Positions 55,376 to 64,000 of a DNA stretch of 64,000 bases are shown one piece after another. This DNA is from Oscillospiraceae bacterium (GTDB lineage: Bacteria > Bacillota > Clostridia > Oscillospirales > Oscillospiraceae), in contig WQXS01000007.1 in NCBI GenBank assembly GCA_009784725.1, forward strand, positions 21,177 through 85,176, written 5' to 3'. The notes below the pieces were generated by a model. That model made no database searches. It worked only from the letters and a program-made list of their open reading frames with translations, and had not been told where the DNA came from. A program made the translations under genes and the position numbers. How positions within the stretch are numbered: position 1 is the stretch's first letter; the number at the start of each line of letters is the position of its first letter.

Positions 55376-55969
55376 TCAATCATTGCCTTGCGATTTATTT
55401 TCATCATCATACCCGGCAAGCTCATCCTCGGTAAGAATCCTTTCGGCAACGGATGTGAAAATCACTCCGTTTAAGTGGTCGACTTCATGACACACCGCAC
55501 GTGCCGTAAGCTCGGAGGTTTCAAGCTCAAAGGTTTTACCATGCCTGTCCTGTGCTTTTACACGAACAACATTCGGACGTGTAACAACTCCGTAGACACC
55601 CGGAACGCTTAAGCAGCCCTCTTTTCCTGTCTGCTCTCCGTCTGCAGTAATAATTTCGGGATTAATAAGTTCAATAATTTTTGAGTTTATATGCTCATAC
55701 AGTTCCTCGTCACTGAGCTCTTCAAAAGCTGTTTCTTCATTTACAGCACCCGGATCATCAGCTATGCCGTCGTCACTTGAATCAACTATAAGAACAACCC
55801 GTCTGAGCACTCCTACCTGCGGAGCCGCAAGCCCAAGACCGTTGGCTTCAATCAGGGTCTCGCGCATATCGTCAATCAGCTGGTGGAGTCTTTTATTATA
55901 TTCTGTAACGTCACGGCTTTTTTTCGTAAGTCCGCGCTCTCCGTCTTTAAGAATATTTCTTGTAGCCAT
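55376..55969 (-). CDS. def: Peptide deformylase with acidic insertion
   Basis: A 197-residue metalloenzyme that removes the formyl group from nascent proteins. Motif I is GLGLAAPQ (44-51), motif II EGCLSVP with C119, and motif III HEVDH (161-165). An acidic insertion of about 30 residues (about 64-96, DSSDDGIADDPGAVNEE ...) lies between the strand after motif I and INPEI, where family members have a short loop. All catalytic residues are intact. The gene lies between priA and fmt as usual. Confidence 0.95.
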   Translation of the reverse strand: MATRNILKDGERGLTKKSRDVTEYNKRLHQLIDDMRETLIEANGLGLAAPQVGVLRRVVLIVDSSDDGIADDPGAVNEETAFEELSDEELYEHINSKIIELINPEIITADGEQTGKEGCLSVPGVYGVVTRPNVVRVKAQDRHGKTFELETSELTARAVCHEVDHLNGVIFTSVAERILTEDELAGYDDENKSQGND

Positions 55970-56011
55970 TTTCTTCCTCCTGCGTATACCCGGACAGTTA
56001 AACCCGGTTTA

Positions 56012-58027
56012 TCAGTCATATGTATCGGCATCCGCAAAAACAGTTACACCCCGGCATAAGCTGTCACGCATAAATTCCCTGACTGTGTGTGCTATTGTTT
56101 CTCTGACTTTTTTATTGTTTGCGCAGTTTATAAGCAGCCTGTACCTGTATTTATTGCTTACTTTTGAAACAACGGCGGGAGCAGGTCCTAGCAGCTTGAT
56201 TTCTTTGATTCCCCTAAAATAATTTTGCAGGGCGTTTTTTATCGCAACCGATGATTTTATAACCTTACTTTCATCGGGGCTGATTATATTAACAGCAATC
56301 AAATCATTTACCGGAGGGCTTCCCAGAGCTTTCCGCAGTGCTATTTCACTTTCATAAAACCCGTCATAATCCTGTTTTGAAGCAAGACTTATTACCTTAT
56401 GTCCCGGTGTAAAGGTCTGGATTACCGCTCTTCCCGGCTTCTCTCCCCTGCCCGAGCGGCCGACAACCTGCGTAATAAGCGAAAAGGATTTTTCATTGGC
56501 ACGGTAATCACTCATATATAATGATAAATCGGCACTGAGCACTCCGACAAGTGTTACATTTTCAAAATCGAGTCCTTTCGTAACCATCTGCGTACCGAGT
56601 AAAATCTGCGCTTCCTTTTTACGAAATGATGAGAGCAGCTTATCATGGGAGTCTTTTCGTGTTGTGGTATCGGCATCCATTCGTATAATTCCGGTACCGG
56701 GAAAAATATCCAAAAGCTCCGCTTCGATTTTCTGTGTCCCTGCTCCGATAAATTTGAGCTTTCCGGAACATTCGGGACAATTATCCGATGTTTTGAGCGA
56801 AAAACCGCAATAATGGCAAAGAAGTCTTCCGTTAGCACTGTGATATGTCATTGAAACGCTGCAATTACGGCATTTAAATGTATAGCCGCATTCACCGCAG
56901 GCAACAAGAGGGCTTGTACCCCGTCTGTTGATAAAGAGAATACTCTGCTCGCCGCTTGATAAGTTCTTTTCAAGCTCACTTCTGAGAACGGAGCTGATGG
57001 TTGTTCCGTTGCCGTTTGCAAGCTCAGTCTTCATATCGGCAATCAGAACCGGAGGCAATCCTTTTTCATTATAACGGTTTAACAGATGAAAAAGCTTGTA
57101 CTTCCCTGTTTTTGCAGCGTACATACTGTCGACCGAAGGAGTTGCCGAAGATAAAAGCAATAATGCATTGCTTTTTGTTACACGGTATTTTGCGATTTCG
57201 CGTGCATGATATCTCGGACTGCTTTCCGATTTATATGTATGCTCCTGCTCCTCATCAATTACAATAAGCCCGATATCGGAAAGCGGTGCAAAAACGGCAC
57301 TTCTGGTGCCTATAACCACACGTACCTCGCCTGAATGAATCCTTGTCCACTCATCATGTCTTTGCCCCGTAGCGAGAGCACTGTGGAAAACTGCAACGGC
57401 CTGACCGAAATGCGACGAGAATATTTTAACCGTTTGCGGTGTAAGTGCTATTTCCGGAACAAGAACAATTGCAGATTTACCGAGCTGCAGCGTTTTTTCA
57501 ATCAGCTTTAAATAAACCTGTGTCTTCCCGCTGCCTGTGATACCGTAAAGTAATGCCGCTTCGGGTTTTTTATTATCAAGCAGTTTTTCCAGCTCATTAT
57601 AAACCTTGTTTTGCTCATCGTTTAGAATTATTTCACTGTCTGCGGCTTTTTTATATTCCCGCTCTTTGATTTTTCTTTTCGGACTCATTTTCGCCGGAAG
57701 CATAACACGCAGCGCATCATAAACCGTGCAGAAAAACCTGTCACTCATCCAGAATGCAAGCTTGATATTTTCATCATTTAACAGCGGCTTTTCATCAACG
57801 AATGAAGCAATTGATTTAAGCTTACCGTACTGACTTTCTGTGACAACCGATAATATAACACCTTCAATTTTTTTATTGCCTCTGCCGAAGGGTACCATTA
57901 CCCTTACACCGGGTAAGGCAAGCTCTGTATCGCTTGAAGGAATTAAATAATCATAAGGCTTATCAATATGATACGTTGCTGCCGACAAAGCAATTTTAGC
58001 AACAGACCGGTTCATATGAGCGACCAT
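56012..58027 (-). CDS. priA: Primosomal protein N' (PriA helicase)
   Basis: A 671-residue superfamily 2 helicase that restarts stalled replication forks. The N-terminal DNA-binding domain (about 8-110) precedes the helicase core with Walker A GITGSGKT (near 162-168) and DEEQEH (258-263). The zinc-binding cysteine cluster follows: CGECGYTFKCRNC, CHYCG, CPEC. A C-terminal domain ends the protein. It is shorter than the Bacillus enzyme, mainly in the linker regions. An alternative start is the ATG four codons inside. coaBC, often between rpoZ and priA, is absent. Confidence 0.95.
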   Translation of the reverse strand: MVAHMNRSVAKIALSAATYHIDKPYDYLIPSSDTELALPGVRVMVPFGRGNKKIEGVILSVVTESQYGKLKSIASFVDEKPLLNDENIKLAFWMSDRFFCTVYDALRVMLPAKMSPKRKIKEREYKKAADSEIILNDEQNKVYNELEKLLDNKKPEAALLYGITGSGKTQVYLKLIEKTLQLGKSAIVLVPEIALTPQTVKIFSSHFGQAVAVFHSALATGQRHDEWTRIHSGEVRVVIGTRSAVFAPLSDIGLIVIDEEQEHTYKSESSPRYHAREIAKYRVTKSNALLLLSSATPSVDSMYAAKTGKYKLFHLLNRYNEKGLPPVLIADMKTELANGNGTTISSVLRSELEKNLSSGEQSILFINRRGTSPLVACGECGYTFKCRNCSVSMTYHSANGRLLCHYCGFSLKTSDNCPECSGKLKFIGAGTQKIEAELLDIFPGTGIIRMDADTTTRKDSHDKLLSSFRKKEAQILLGTQMVTKGLDFENVTLVGVLSADLSLYMSDYRANEKSFSLITQVVGRSGRGEKPGRAVIQTFTPGHKVISLASKQDYDGFYESEIALRKALGSPPVNDLIAVNIISPDESKVIKSSVAIKNALQNYFRGIKEIKLLGPAPAVVSKVSNKYRYRLLINCANNKKVRETIAHTVREFMRDSLCRGVTVFADADTYD

Positions 58028-58046
58028 GCTTTCTTCAGACTAATAC

Positions 58047-58250
58047 TTACATCTCGTCATTGGGAACTGTCACACGAAGCTTACCCGCAGCAATCTCTTC
58101 AATTGCCTTGGAAACCGGTTTTTCGTAGTCTTCATCTCCGTAACCGTCATTCATTGCCGAAATATCCCTTGCACGTCTTGCAATGATATTTACCAGCCGG
58201 TATCTGCTGTCCACTTGCTTTAAAAGGCTCGCCAGTGATGGGTATAACAT
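58047..58250 (-). CDS. rpoZ: RNA polymerase omega subunit
   Basis: A 67-residue small subunit that helps assemble RNA polymerase. It is recognised by SLLKQVDSRYRLVNIIARRARDI and the downstream KPVSKAIEEIAAGKL, which match the omega family, and by its position between gmk and priA. It begins 6 bases after the gmk stop. Confidence 0.9.
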   Translation of the reverse strand: MLYPSLASLLKQVDSRYRLVNIIARRARDISAMNDGYGDEDYEKPVSKAIEEIAAGKLRVTVPNDEM

Positions 58251-58256
58251 AATTTT

Positions 58257-58820
58257 TCAATCCTTTCGGTCGATTATTTTAATTATTTCATCGGCGGCAC
58301 GTGAGGCTTCGTCATTAATAACAGTATGTTTATAGTGTTTTTTCTCTTTAAGCTCCTGCCGTGCCCGCGCGAGTCTTGCAATGAGTTTTTCTTCCGAATC
58401 TGTTTTTCGTCCCCTAAGACGTTTTTCAAGCTCCTTCATATCGGGTGCGGTAATAAATATGGTTTCAGCTTCCGGCATCCGTTCCATTACCTGTTTTGCG
58501 CCTTGAACTTCAATGTCAAGTAAAACAGTTTTACCCGAATTTATACAGTCCTTGATATATTTTGACGGTGTTCCGTAATATTCACCGACATACTCGGCAT
58601 ACTCGAGAAACTCATCATTACTTATCATTTCTTTAAATTCTTTTTTCGGAATAAAAAGATATTCAACGCCGTGAGTTTCTTTTGGCCGGGGTTTGCGTGT
58701 TGTTGCCGATACAGAAAAAGCAAATTCGGGCTTGGCTTTAAGAATCTTACTTATAACAGTGCCCTTGCCGGTTCCCGAAGGCCCCGAAATAACTATAAGC
58801 TTGCCTTTATTATTTGACAT
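58257..58820 (-). CDS. gmk: Guanylate kinase
   Basis: A 187-residue enzyme phosphorylating GMP and dGMP. The P loop is [11 protein letters not shown] near residue 10-20, followed by [17 protein letters not shown], the GMP-binding Tyr/Glu segment [14 protein letters not shown], and [13 protein letters not shown] chose ATG 58820 ([11 protein letters not shown]), preceded by GGAGG at 58831-58835; a longer in-frame version to 58931 would lie inside remA and has no family support. It overlaps the remA end by 11 bases. Confidence 0.95.
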   Translation of the reverse strand: MSNNKGKLIVISGPSGTGKGTVISKILKAKPEFAFSVSATTRKPRPKETHGVEYLFIPKKEFKEMISNDEFLEYAEYVGEYYGTPSKYIKDCINSGKTVLLDIEVQGAKQVMERMPEAETIFITAPDMKELEKRLRGRKTDSEEKLIARLARARQELKEKKHYKHTVINDEASRAADEIIKIIDRKD

Positions 58821-59094
58821 CTGTGTTTGCCTCCGTGAAGCCTTCACCCTGCTTGTCCGAGTTTGACTGCAACCTCGCTGCAACGGTTTCCGGTTGAATT
58901 GCCGAAAGAATGAGCGAACCGTTGTCGGCAATTATAACTGCACGGGTGCGTCTTCCGTAAGTAGCATCTATTAAAAGACTTTTTTCGCGGGCATCGGAAA
59001 TAATCCTTTTTATAGGTGCTGACTCGGGACTTACAATTGCAATAACCCTTCCTGCAGAAACCATATTTCCGAATCCGATATTAATAAGTCTCAT
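58810..59094 (-). CDS. remA: RemA-family DNA-binding regulator
   Basis: A 94-residue DUF370 protein. The body [30 protein letters not shown] (partly) with [12 protein letters not shown] and [14 protein letters not shown] is typical of RemA, which forms ring-like DNA-binding oligomers and activates matrix genes in Bacillus. The target here is unknown. It lies between yicC and gmk, the standard Firmicutes order. The C-terminal tail after residue 78 is variable. Confidence 0.93.
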   Translation of the reverse strand: MRLINIGFGNMVSAGRVIAIVSPESAPIKRIISDAREKSLLIDATYGRRTRAVIIADNGSLILSAIQPETVAARLQSNSDKQGEGFTEANTDVK

Positions 59095-59105
59095 AACATT
59101 CCTCG

Positions 59106-59984
59106 TTATTCAATATTTTGCGCCTGTTCGCGGATTTTTTCTATTTCGGCCTTTAAGTCAACAATAATTTTGGACATCTCGGTATCATTTCCTTTTGCAC
59201 CGATAGTATTTGCTTCCCTGTTAAATTCCTGAACAAGAAAGTCGATTTTTCTTCCGACAGGCTCATTGCTTTTAAGCATTTCCCTGAGCTGTGAAATATG
59301 ACTGTTAAGCCTGACTGTTTCCTCACTTATTGAAACCTTGTCTGCAAATATTGCAGCCTCGGTGAGAATGCGGGCTTCATCTATATTAGCCGACTGCAGT
59401 ATTTCCTGCATCCTTGCTTCAAGTTTTTTTCTGTACTCTTCTATACTTTTCGGAGAAAGTTCGGCAGCCTGTGCTGTAAGCCTTTCGATTTCGTCAAGTC
59501 TCAAAGACATATCACCGCAGAGTTTTTCTCCCTCACGCTTACGCATATCGTTTAAATCTGCAAGAGCCGATTTGAGAACACCGCTTACCGCCGAACCAAA
59601 TTCCTCCGTATCAATTTCACGCTTTTCAGCCTGAAGAATATCCGGAAATCTGGTCAGATCGGCTACCCGTATATCACTGCTAAGTTCATTATCCCATGCG
59701 ATTGTCCGAAGTGCCGTCACATAGGCTTTAACAAGAGGCTGGTTGATTCTTATTTCAATATCGTCGGTATTGGACGAATCGATTGAAATATAAACATCAA
59801 CCTTACCCCTTGATATATTTTCATGCACTAACGCCTTAAAGGTTTCCTCGAGTGAAGCAAAAACACGAGGCAATTTTATGTTGCAATCCAGGTATCTGTT
59901 ATTAACGCTTTTGATTTCAACGGAAATCTCAAGCTTTCCCGATGTTCCTTTTGCTCCGCCGTATCCTGTCATACTTTTAATCAT
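59106..59984 (-). CDS. yicC: YicC/YloC family endoribonuclease
   Basis: A 292-residue protein of the YicC family, shown in some bacteria to be an endoribonuclease. It has the N-terminal [32 protein letters not shown], and the C-terminal [30 protein letters not shown] stretch (partly quoted) that defines the family. A helical middle part (about 130-230) is Glu/Arg-rich. It leads the yicC-remA-gmk-rpoZ-priA run. Confidence 0.92.
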   Translation of the reverse strand: MIKSMTGYGGAKGTSGKLEISVEIKSVNNRYLDCNIKLPRVFASLEETFKALVHENISRGKVDVYISIDSSNTDDIEIRINQPLVKAYVTALRTIAWDNELSSDIRVADLTRFPDILQAEKREIDTEEFGSAVSGVLKSALADLNDMRKREGEKLCGDMSLRLDEIERLTAQAAELSPKSIEEYRKKLEARMQEILQSANIDEARILTEAAIFADKVSISEETVRLNSHISQLREMLKSNEPVGRKIDFLVQEFNREANTIGAKGNDTEMSKIIVDLKAEIEKIREQAQNIE

Positions 59985-60001
59985 AGTATTTTTCTCCGGT
60001 C

Positions 60002-61264
60002 TTATTCTGCAGCGATTGTTACCGTGATTTCATAATCGCCGACGGGATCAATGTTTGATTCTACACCATCTATATATACTCTTGCAGGTATCCGTGCAGT
60101 TCCGGGGCCTCTGTCCGCTAAATCGGCAACAACACGCAGACTTGTCTGAGTTACAAGCGCAAGCTCCTCTGCCGAGCCGCGCAGCCTGATATCAAGGCTT
60201 TGTGTAAGGATTTCGGCAGTATGTCCCGGCGGGGTGTTAATTACATGGAGGTTCGATGTGCTGCGGAATGCAATTTCAAGCCCTCTTACTTCAATATGAA
60301 TAATTGCTTCGGTTTCACCGGATATATTTGTTATATGGTTTGGAATGATAATCGGAAACGCCTCTGTATCGGTAAGCCCGAAGCTCATCATATCAATGGT
60401 TCCGAGAAGGAAGTTGTTGAGGTCTCTGATTACAAGCGGGTCCCCGGATACTTTTACAAAAGTAGGATCGATATGCCATGTAATATTATTATCGGATGTG
60501 CTTTCCCCGTGAATGAAATTAACGGTTAAAGGTATATCTTTTATTACATTAATCGGAATTGTTACATAAATCGTTTCATGACTGAACTCAAGAAGCTCAA
60601 GCTCGGATTCATCGAGCTCAAGAACCTCATCGTTTTCGTCCATCAGTTCAAACTCGAGCTCCTCCCTGTATGTGCTTGCAAGATTTTCTCTGAGAATAGG
60701 AACTCTGACGTAACTGATTTTCGATACAAGTCTTTCCGGACCCCAAACCGTAATTGTCCTTGGGTCAAACTCTGCAGTTTCGGCAACAAGGTCATCGGAA
60801 GCAAGACCGCCTGTGTAATTAACAACTACCTGAAGCTGTCTGTCAAGCTTACGGTCAACCGTTACCGTTATTCTTGATGCGGTATTTCCCAAAATTTCGA
60901 TAACATTTGTATTAACACCCGAAGGATATATAATCTCATAAACAAGCTCGGACGGGCCTGTAGACGATATGCTTGCAAGGTCGACCTCAACCGACAGTGC
61001 TCCGGGTGCGGCAAGCCTTGCCATTTCGGAGCGGGGTGCTTCAAATGAAATGGTCAGCTGCTCGGGTGAATATGAGGTTATCAGAAATCCCCTGTCACGA
61101 AGAACATCTTCATTTTTGAAAATAATATCAATACCGGTTATCCTGTTGGTTTGAATGTCATTTTCGGTTATCTCAACATATACCCAAAGAGTTATTGATA
61201 CAATAACGGCAAAGATGATATATAAAATTCTTGTAGATATTTTTCTCAGTATTTCTTTAAACAT
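60002..61264 (-). CDS. cdaR: YbbR-domain protein CdaR, regulator of CdaA
   Basis: A 420-residue protein with a transmembrane anchor (about 12-32) followed by about four extracytoplasmic YbbR repeats, recognisable from strands such as DIIFKNEDVLRDRGFLITS, VRVPILRENL and VVADLADRGPGTARIPARVYI. In Bacillus and Listeria CdaR binds and modulates the c-di-AMP cyclase CdaA. It overlaps cdaA by 8 bases. I chose ATG 61264 since AAGG is 9 bases upstream; an ATG at 61270 is only 3 bases from it. Confidence 0.9.
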   Translation of the reverse strand: MFKEILRKISTRILYIIFAVIVSITLWVYVEITENDIQTNRITGIDIIFKNEDVLRDRGFLITSYSPEQLTISFEAPRSEMARLAAPGALSVEVDLASISSTGPSELVYEIIYPSGVNTNVIEILGNTASRITVTVDRKLDRQLQVVVNYTGGLASDDLVAETAEFDPRTITVWGPERLVSKISYVRVPILRENLASTYREELEFELMDENDEVLELDESELELLEFSHETIYVTIPINVIKDIPLTVNFIHGESTSDNNITWHIDPTFVKVSGDPLVIRDLNNFLLGTIDMMSFGLTDTEAFPIIIPNHITNISGETEAIIHIEVRGLEIAFRSTSNLHVINTPPGHTAEILTQSLDIRLRGSAEELALVTQTSLRVVADLADRGPGTARIPARVYIDGVESNIDPVGDYEITVTIAAE

Positions 61265-62117
61265 CAGCATTTACCTTCTGCTTGCGTTTTCTGCCTCTGC
61301 TGTCATATTCCGCAAGGATTTCACTCCAAATGAGTTTTTCAAATGTATCATTGTCGAGATTGCGTTTGAGCATTCCGTCAATTGCAATAGAAAGTGCGCC
61401 TGTTTGCTCCGACACAATGATTATAACGGCATCCGAACGCTCACTCAGACCTACTCCGGCTCTGTGTCTCATCCCCAAATCCTTGCTAAGGCTGTAATTG
61501 TTGGATAAAGGAAGCATACAGGATGCGGCAAGGATCCTGTCTTCCCTGATTATTAATGCACCGTCATGCAACGGTGAGTTTTGAAAGAAAATATTTGAAA
61601 TAAGCTCCGATGATACTTCTGCGTCTATATTTACTCCGGTCACCGCATAGTCATTTAAGCCGACCTTGCGCTCATAAACAATAATCGCTCCGGTTTCGGT
61701 TTTCGACATTGCATAACATGCTGCAATAATTTGCTTTAATGTTCCTTCAATAATTTCATGCTTACCTCTTCGCCTGAAAAATGTATTCAACCTCGTCGTA
61801 CCCATCCGTTCAAACATTTTCCGGATTTCCGGCTGAAAGAGTACAACAATAACAATCAGACCCATTTGTAAAACCTGTCTGAGCAGATATGAAAGAATGT
61901 TCATGTTAAAGAAATTCGAAACCCAGGCGACGGCAACGATTAAAAGAAGCCCTTTAATAACACTGCTTGCGCTTGTTTTCTGCATAAAACTCAGAACACG
62001 GAAAATTATGAATGACATGATAAGAATATCAATAACATCCCATATTCTGACACTCTGTCTGAATGTCAGAAGAAATCCCCATATCTGGTATGCAATTTCT
62101 CTTACGGTTTCAACCAT
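61257..62117 (-). CDS. cdaA: Diadenylate cyclase CdaA
   Basis: A 286-residue membrane enzyme making c-di-AMP from two ATP. Three transmembrane helices lie in the first 95 residues. The DAC domain (about 110-260) has the catalytic DGA (185-187, SPLHDGALII) and RHR (217-219, GMRHRAGVGL). It is followed by cdaR, but glmM, the usual third member, is not next; yicC follows. A promoter with a consensus -10 and an inverted repeat lie just upstream, after ispF. Confidence 0.95.
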   Translation of the reverse strand: MVETVREIAYQIWGFLLTFRQSVRIWDVIDILIMSFIIFRVLSFMQKTSASSVIKGLLLIVAVAWVSNFFNMNILSYLLRQVLQMGLIVIVVLFQPEIRKMFERMGTTRLNTFFRRRGKHEIIEGTLKQIIAACYAMSKTETGAIIVYERKVGLNDYAVTGVNIDAEVSSELISNIFFQNSPLHDGALIIREDRILAASCMLPLSNNYSLSKDLGMRHRAGVGLSERSDAVIIIVSEQTGALSIAIDGMLKRNLDNDTFEKLIWSEILAEYDSRGRKRKQKVNADV

Positions 62118-62142
62118 TTAAGTAACATTCCCCGAATTATTA

Positions 62143-62161
62143 TTGTACAGGATAAGTACAA
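62143..62161. promoter_or_regulatory. Inverted repeat at the cdaA transcription start
   Basis: TTGTAC (62143-62148) and GTACAA (62156-62161) form a perfect 6-bp inverted repeat with a 7-base spacer, placed at about +1 to +19 of the predicted cdaA transcript. The position suits a repressor operator. The family of the regulator is unknown. Confidence 0.45.
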
Positions 62162-62167
62162 CTCCCA

Positions 62168-62196
62168 ATTATACCTTATAATCAGTGCAATTGCAA
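62168..62196 (-). promoter_or_regulatory. Promoter for cdaA-cdaR
   Basis: On the minus strand TTGCAA (62196-62191) and TATAAT (62173-62168) are separated by 17 bases. The -35 lies inside the 3' end of ispF. Transcription would start near 62161, about 44 bases before the cdaA ATG. Confidence 0.7.
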
Positions 62197-62655
62197 CAAA
62201 ACAGCAGCGGTTGACGAAATCCCCGAACCGTCGCCGGTAAAGCCGAGTTTTTCCTCCGTTGTAGCTTTGACACTTATATTTTGAATATCGGTATCCATCG
62301 CTGCTGCGACCGTCTCTCTCATTTTATCAATGTAAGGAGATAATTTCGGAGCCTCTGCCACAATGGTTATATCTGCGTTTCCAAGCTTATAACCATGCGA
62401 TTTGACAAGAGCATTGACAGATTTAAGCAAATCTATGCTGTCAGCATCCTTCCACTTTTCATCGGTGTCGGGAAAATGCTTCCCTATATCTCCCAAAGCA
62501 AGAGCGCCAAGCATTGCATCCATCAGAGCATGAACCGGCACATCGGCATCGGAAAATCCGTCGGGACCGTAATCAAAAGGAACCTCTACGCCGCATAAAA
62601 TGCATCTTCGTCCTTTTTTCATTCTGTGAACATCATAACCAAACCCTATCCGCAT
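62182..62655 (-). CDS. ispF: 2-C-methyl-D-erythritol 2,4-cyclodiphosphate synthase
   Basis: A 157-residue enzyme of the MEP isoprenoid pathway, forming the cyclic diphosphate with loss of CMP. The zinc ligands are D8 and H10 (GFGYDVHRM) and the His in DVPVHALMDAML near 42. GDIGKHFPDTD and the C-terminal SVKATTEEKLGFTGDGSGI are conserved. It overlaps the ispD stop by one base, so the two consecutive-but-one steps are translationally coupled. Confidence 0.96.
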   Translation of the reverse strand: MRIGFGYDVHRMKKGRRCILCGVEVPFDYGPDGFSDADVPVHALMDAMLGALALGDIGKHFPDTDEKWKDADSIDLLKSVNALVKSHGYKLGNADITIVAEAPKLSPYIDKMRETVAAAMDTDIQNISVKATTEEKLGFTGDGSGISSTAAVLLQLH

Positions 62656-63386
62656 TAAAAGAACTCCTCGTTTAAGAGTGCTTCGGCAATCCTAAAATCC
62701 CTGTTATCGGTAATCTTGATATTCTTGCGCGAGCCTTGTGTTATATAAACCGGCACTCCGATCGCTTCGACTGCCATGCAATCATCTGTGACATTTATTG
62801 ATTTCTTTGCAGCATTGGATAATGCACCCTTTATAATTTCCGCTCTAAAAACCTGAGGAGTCTGTATTTCATACAGACCTTCTCTGTTGATTGTTTCTGT
62901 TATTACTCCGCCATCAACCTTTTTGACAGTTGAGGCTATTGCTGCTGCAGGTGCTGCGGCGTGACAAACAGCAGCTTTTTTAATGGTTTCGTTAATAATT
63001 TCAATATCAATGCAGGGTCTTGCCCCATCGTGGATTGCAATAAGGCCGGACCTGCCCGATACTGCATAAACACCGTTCATAACAGACTCAAGCCTTGTCG
63101 AGCCACCTTCCATTATTTTTGAAACCTTGTCAAAGCCGTACTGAACACAAAGCTGTCCGATACTTTCGATTCGCTCCTTGTTTGCAACTATAATTATCTC
63201 ATTTACCAACTCGCATGCATTAAAGGGTTCAAGAGTATATGCCAAAACAGGTTTGTCATTTACCGTATAAAATAGTTTATCCTCCCCCTCGCACCTTACG
63301 GATATTCCTGCAGCTGCTATAACTGCTGTGCAAGCGGGAGGCTTTTTCGGCACTATGTTTTTTAGTATTGATGATAACACCGGCAT
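62655..63386 (-). CDS. ispD: 2-C-methyl-D-erythritol 4-phosphate cytidylyltransferase
   Basis: A 243-residue MEP-pathway enzyme coupling CTP to methylerythritol phosphate. The nucleotide-binding loop is VIAAAGISVRCEGEDKLFYTV, a variant of the usual AAGxGxRMxxxxxKQ with one extra residue. HDGARPCID, EIQTPQVFR and VTDDCMAVEAIG are present. It has an N-terminal extension of about 20 residues (MPVLSSILKNIVPKKPPA) before the first strand. It follows carD by 12 bases, an order common in Clostridia and actinobacteria. Confidence 0.94.
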   Translation of the reverse strand: MPVLSSILKNIVPKKPPACTAVIAAAGISVRCEGEDKLFYTVNDKPVLAYTLEPFNACELVNEIIIVANKERIESIGQLCVQYGFDKVSKIMEGGSTRLESVMNGVYAVSGRSGLIAIHDGARPCIDIEIINETIKKAAVCHAAAPAAAIASTVKKVDGGVITETINREGLYEIQTPQVFRAEIIKGALSNAAKKSINVTDDCMAVEAIGVPVYITQGSRKNIKITDNRDFRIAEALLNEEFF

Positions 63387-63398
63387 ATAATGACTTCC

Positions 63399-63875
63399 TT
63401 AAGCAAGTGATGCATTAATACGCGATTCTACTTCCTCTGATGTAAGTTTTGTTGAAAGCACTATCTCCGAGATAAATATCTGCTTTGCATTTTGGAGCAT
63501 TTTGCGTTCTCCGGTTGAAAGCTCTTTTTCGTTATTGCGGATCATGAGCCCCTTAACGACTCTGGCAACCTCGAGTAAATTGCCGCTTGTAAGGAGTTCA
63601 AGGTTTTCTCTGTGTCTTTTATTCCAGTTTGCTGTCATTTCGGCATTGATTTTCGGTATTGCTGCCATAAGCTCATCTGCCTGATCCGAATCAATAATAG
63701 GGCGCACTCCGATTTGCTCGGCACATTCGATCGGGAAGTAACTGATCATTCCGCCGTCGAGGTCTTTTATATAACAATAGGTTCGGGTACAGCCATACAT
63801 GTTTTTTTCTTCAATCCTGTCAATAATACCCGCACCGTGCTTAGGGTGTGCAACCATATCCCCGATTTCATACAT
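63399..63875 (-). CDS. carD: CarD-family transcriptional regulator
   Basis: A 158-residue protein. The N-terminal RNA polymerase interaction domain (about 1-60, YEIGDMVAHPKHGAGIIDRIE, then YFPIECAEQIGVRPI) is the same fold found in transcription-repair coupling factor. A helical C-terminal part (about 70-158) follows. CarD stabilises open promoter complexes in mycobacteria; the role in Clostridia is less clear. It has its own promoter just upstream and leads carD-ispD-ispF. Confidence 0.93.
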   Translation of the reverse strand: MYEIGDMVAHPKHGAGIIDRIEEKNMYGCTRTYCYIKDLDGGMISYFPIECAEQIGVRPIIDSDQADELMAAIPKINAEMTANWNKRHRENLELLTSGNLLEVARVVKGLMIRNNEKELSTGERKMLQNAKQIFISEIVLSTKLTSEEVESRINASLA

Positions 63876-63938
63876 AATTTTGCAGTCCTTTCGTGTCAGA
63901 AAAACCGTGGCGATGCGGTATCATCCCCACCAAATTCT

Positions 63939-63968
63939 ATTATACACCCATTTTCCCAGTAAATGCAA
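63939..63968 (-). promoter_or_regulatory. Promoter for carD-ispD-ispF
   Basis: On the minus strand TTGCAT (63968-63963) and a perfect TATAAT (63944-63939) are 18 bases apart. Transcription would start near 63932, giving a leader of about 55 bases, with GAAAGGA before the carD ATG. Confidence 0.7.
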
Positions 63969-64000
63969 GAGTTTACGTAATTATTAATTAAATAATTGCA

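Noticed and set aside
58821..58931. A longer N terminus for guanylate kinase
   Set aside because: The extension is the remA sequence in another frame; GGAGG and family length support the start at 58820.

Overview
The window reads as a chromosomal segment of a Gram-positive, moderately low-GC bacterium of the class Clostridia, most likely an uncultured fibre-degrading member of the Oscillospirales/Ruminococcus type. This is inference from gene content and order: yicC-remA-gmk-rpoZ-priA-def-fmt-rlmN-prpC-prkC-rsgA, cdaA-cdaR, carD-ispD-ispF, ftsX-M23 peptidase-ctpA and dprA-topA-trmFO are Firmicutes neighbourhoods, lipoproteins carry Gram-positive lipoboxes, and ribosome binding sites are AGGAGG-like. 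There are no rRNA or tRNA genes, insertion sequences, phage genes or CRISPR arrays that I can see. No gap between genes exceeds about 230 bases.

Layout. 1-12.3 kb (+): the end of ftsX, a cell-wall M23 peptidase, CtpA, greA, lysS, an rRNA methyltransferase, dprA-topA-trmFO, plsX and rnc. 12.3-34.6 kb: a carbohydrate island with two GH94 phosphorylases, GH2, divergently transcribed GH31 and GH3, a secreted membrane-anchored protein with three repeats, a GH5 lipoprotein, two ABC permeases and a solute-binding lipoprotein, and xylulokinase. It separates rnc from smc-ftsY, which are normally adjacent in Firmicutes. 34.8-47.4 kb (+): smc, ftsY, rdgB, a nadD-yqeK fusion, an LCP protein, rsfS, leuS, a GH51 arabinofuranosidase and an HD phosphohydrolase. 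47.4-48.65 kb: a promoter, a dif-like 11-6-11 site, a REP-like repeat and a Xer-type tyrosine recombinase. 48.65-64 kb: every gene is on the minus strand, from a D,D-carboxypeptidase back to carD.

The island fits a xyloglucan or beta-glucan utilisation locus. The GH5 lipoprotein would cut the polymer at the cell surface, perhaps helped by the three-repeat protein whose module reappears at the GH5 C terminus. The ABC system would import oligosaccharides, and GH31 (alpha-xylosidase), GH2 (beta-galactosidase type), GH3 and the GH94 phosphorylases would take them apart inside the cell. Xylulokinase would handle released xylose. No sugar-ABC ATPase and no regulator gene lies in the island.

The most unusual signals are: (1) the 28-bp dif-like site directly upstream of a Xer recombinase, at the point where gene polarity flips from + to - in a convergent sense, as expected at a replication terminus; (2) a repeated surface module shared by the anchored protein and the GH5; (3) the island splitting rnc from smc; (4) a nadD-yqeK fusion, a PrkC kinase with an extra InlB-like B-repeat domain, and a D,D-carboxypeptidase with an altered SxN motif.
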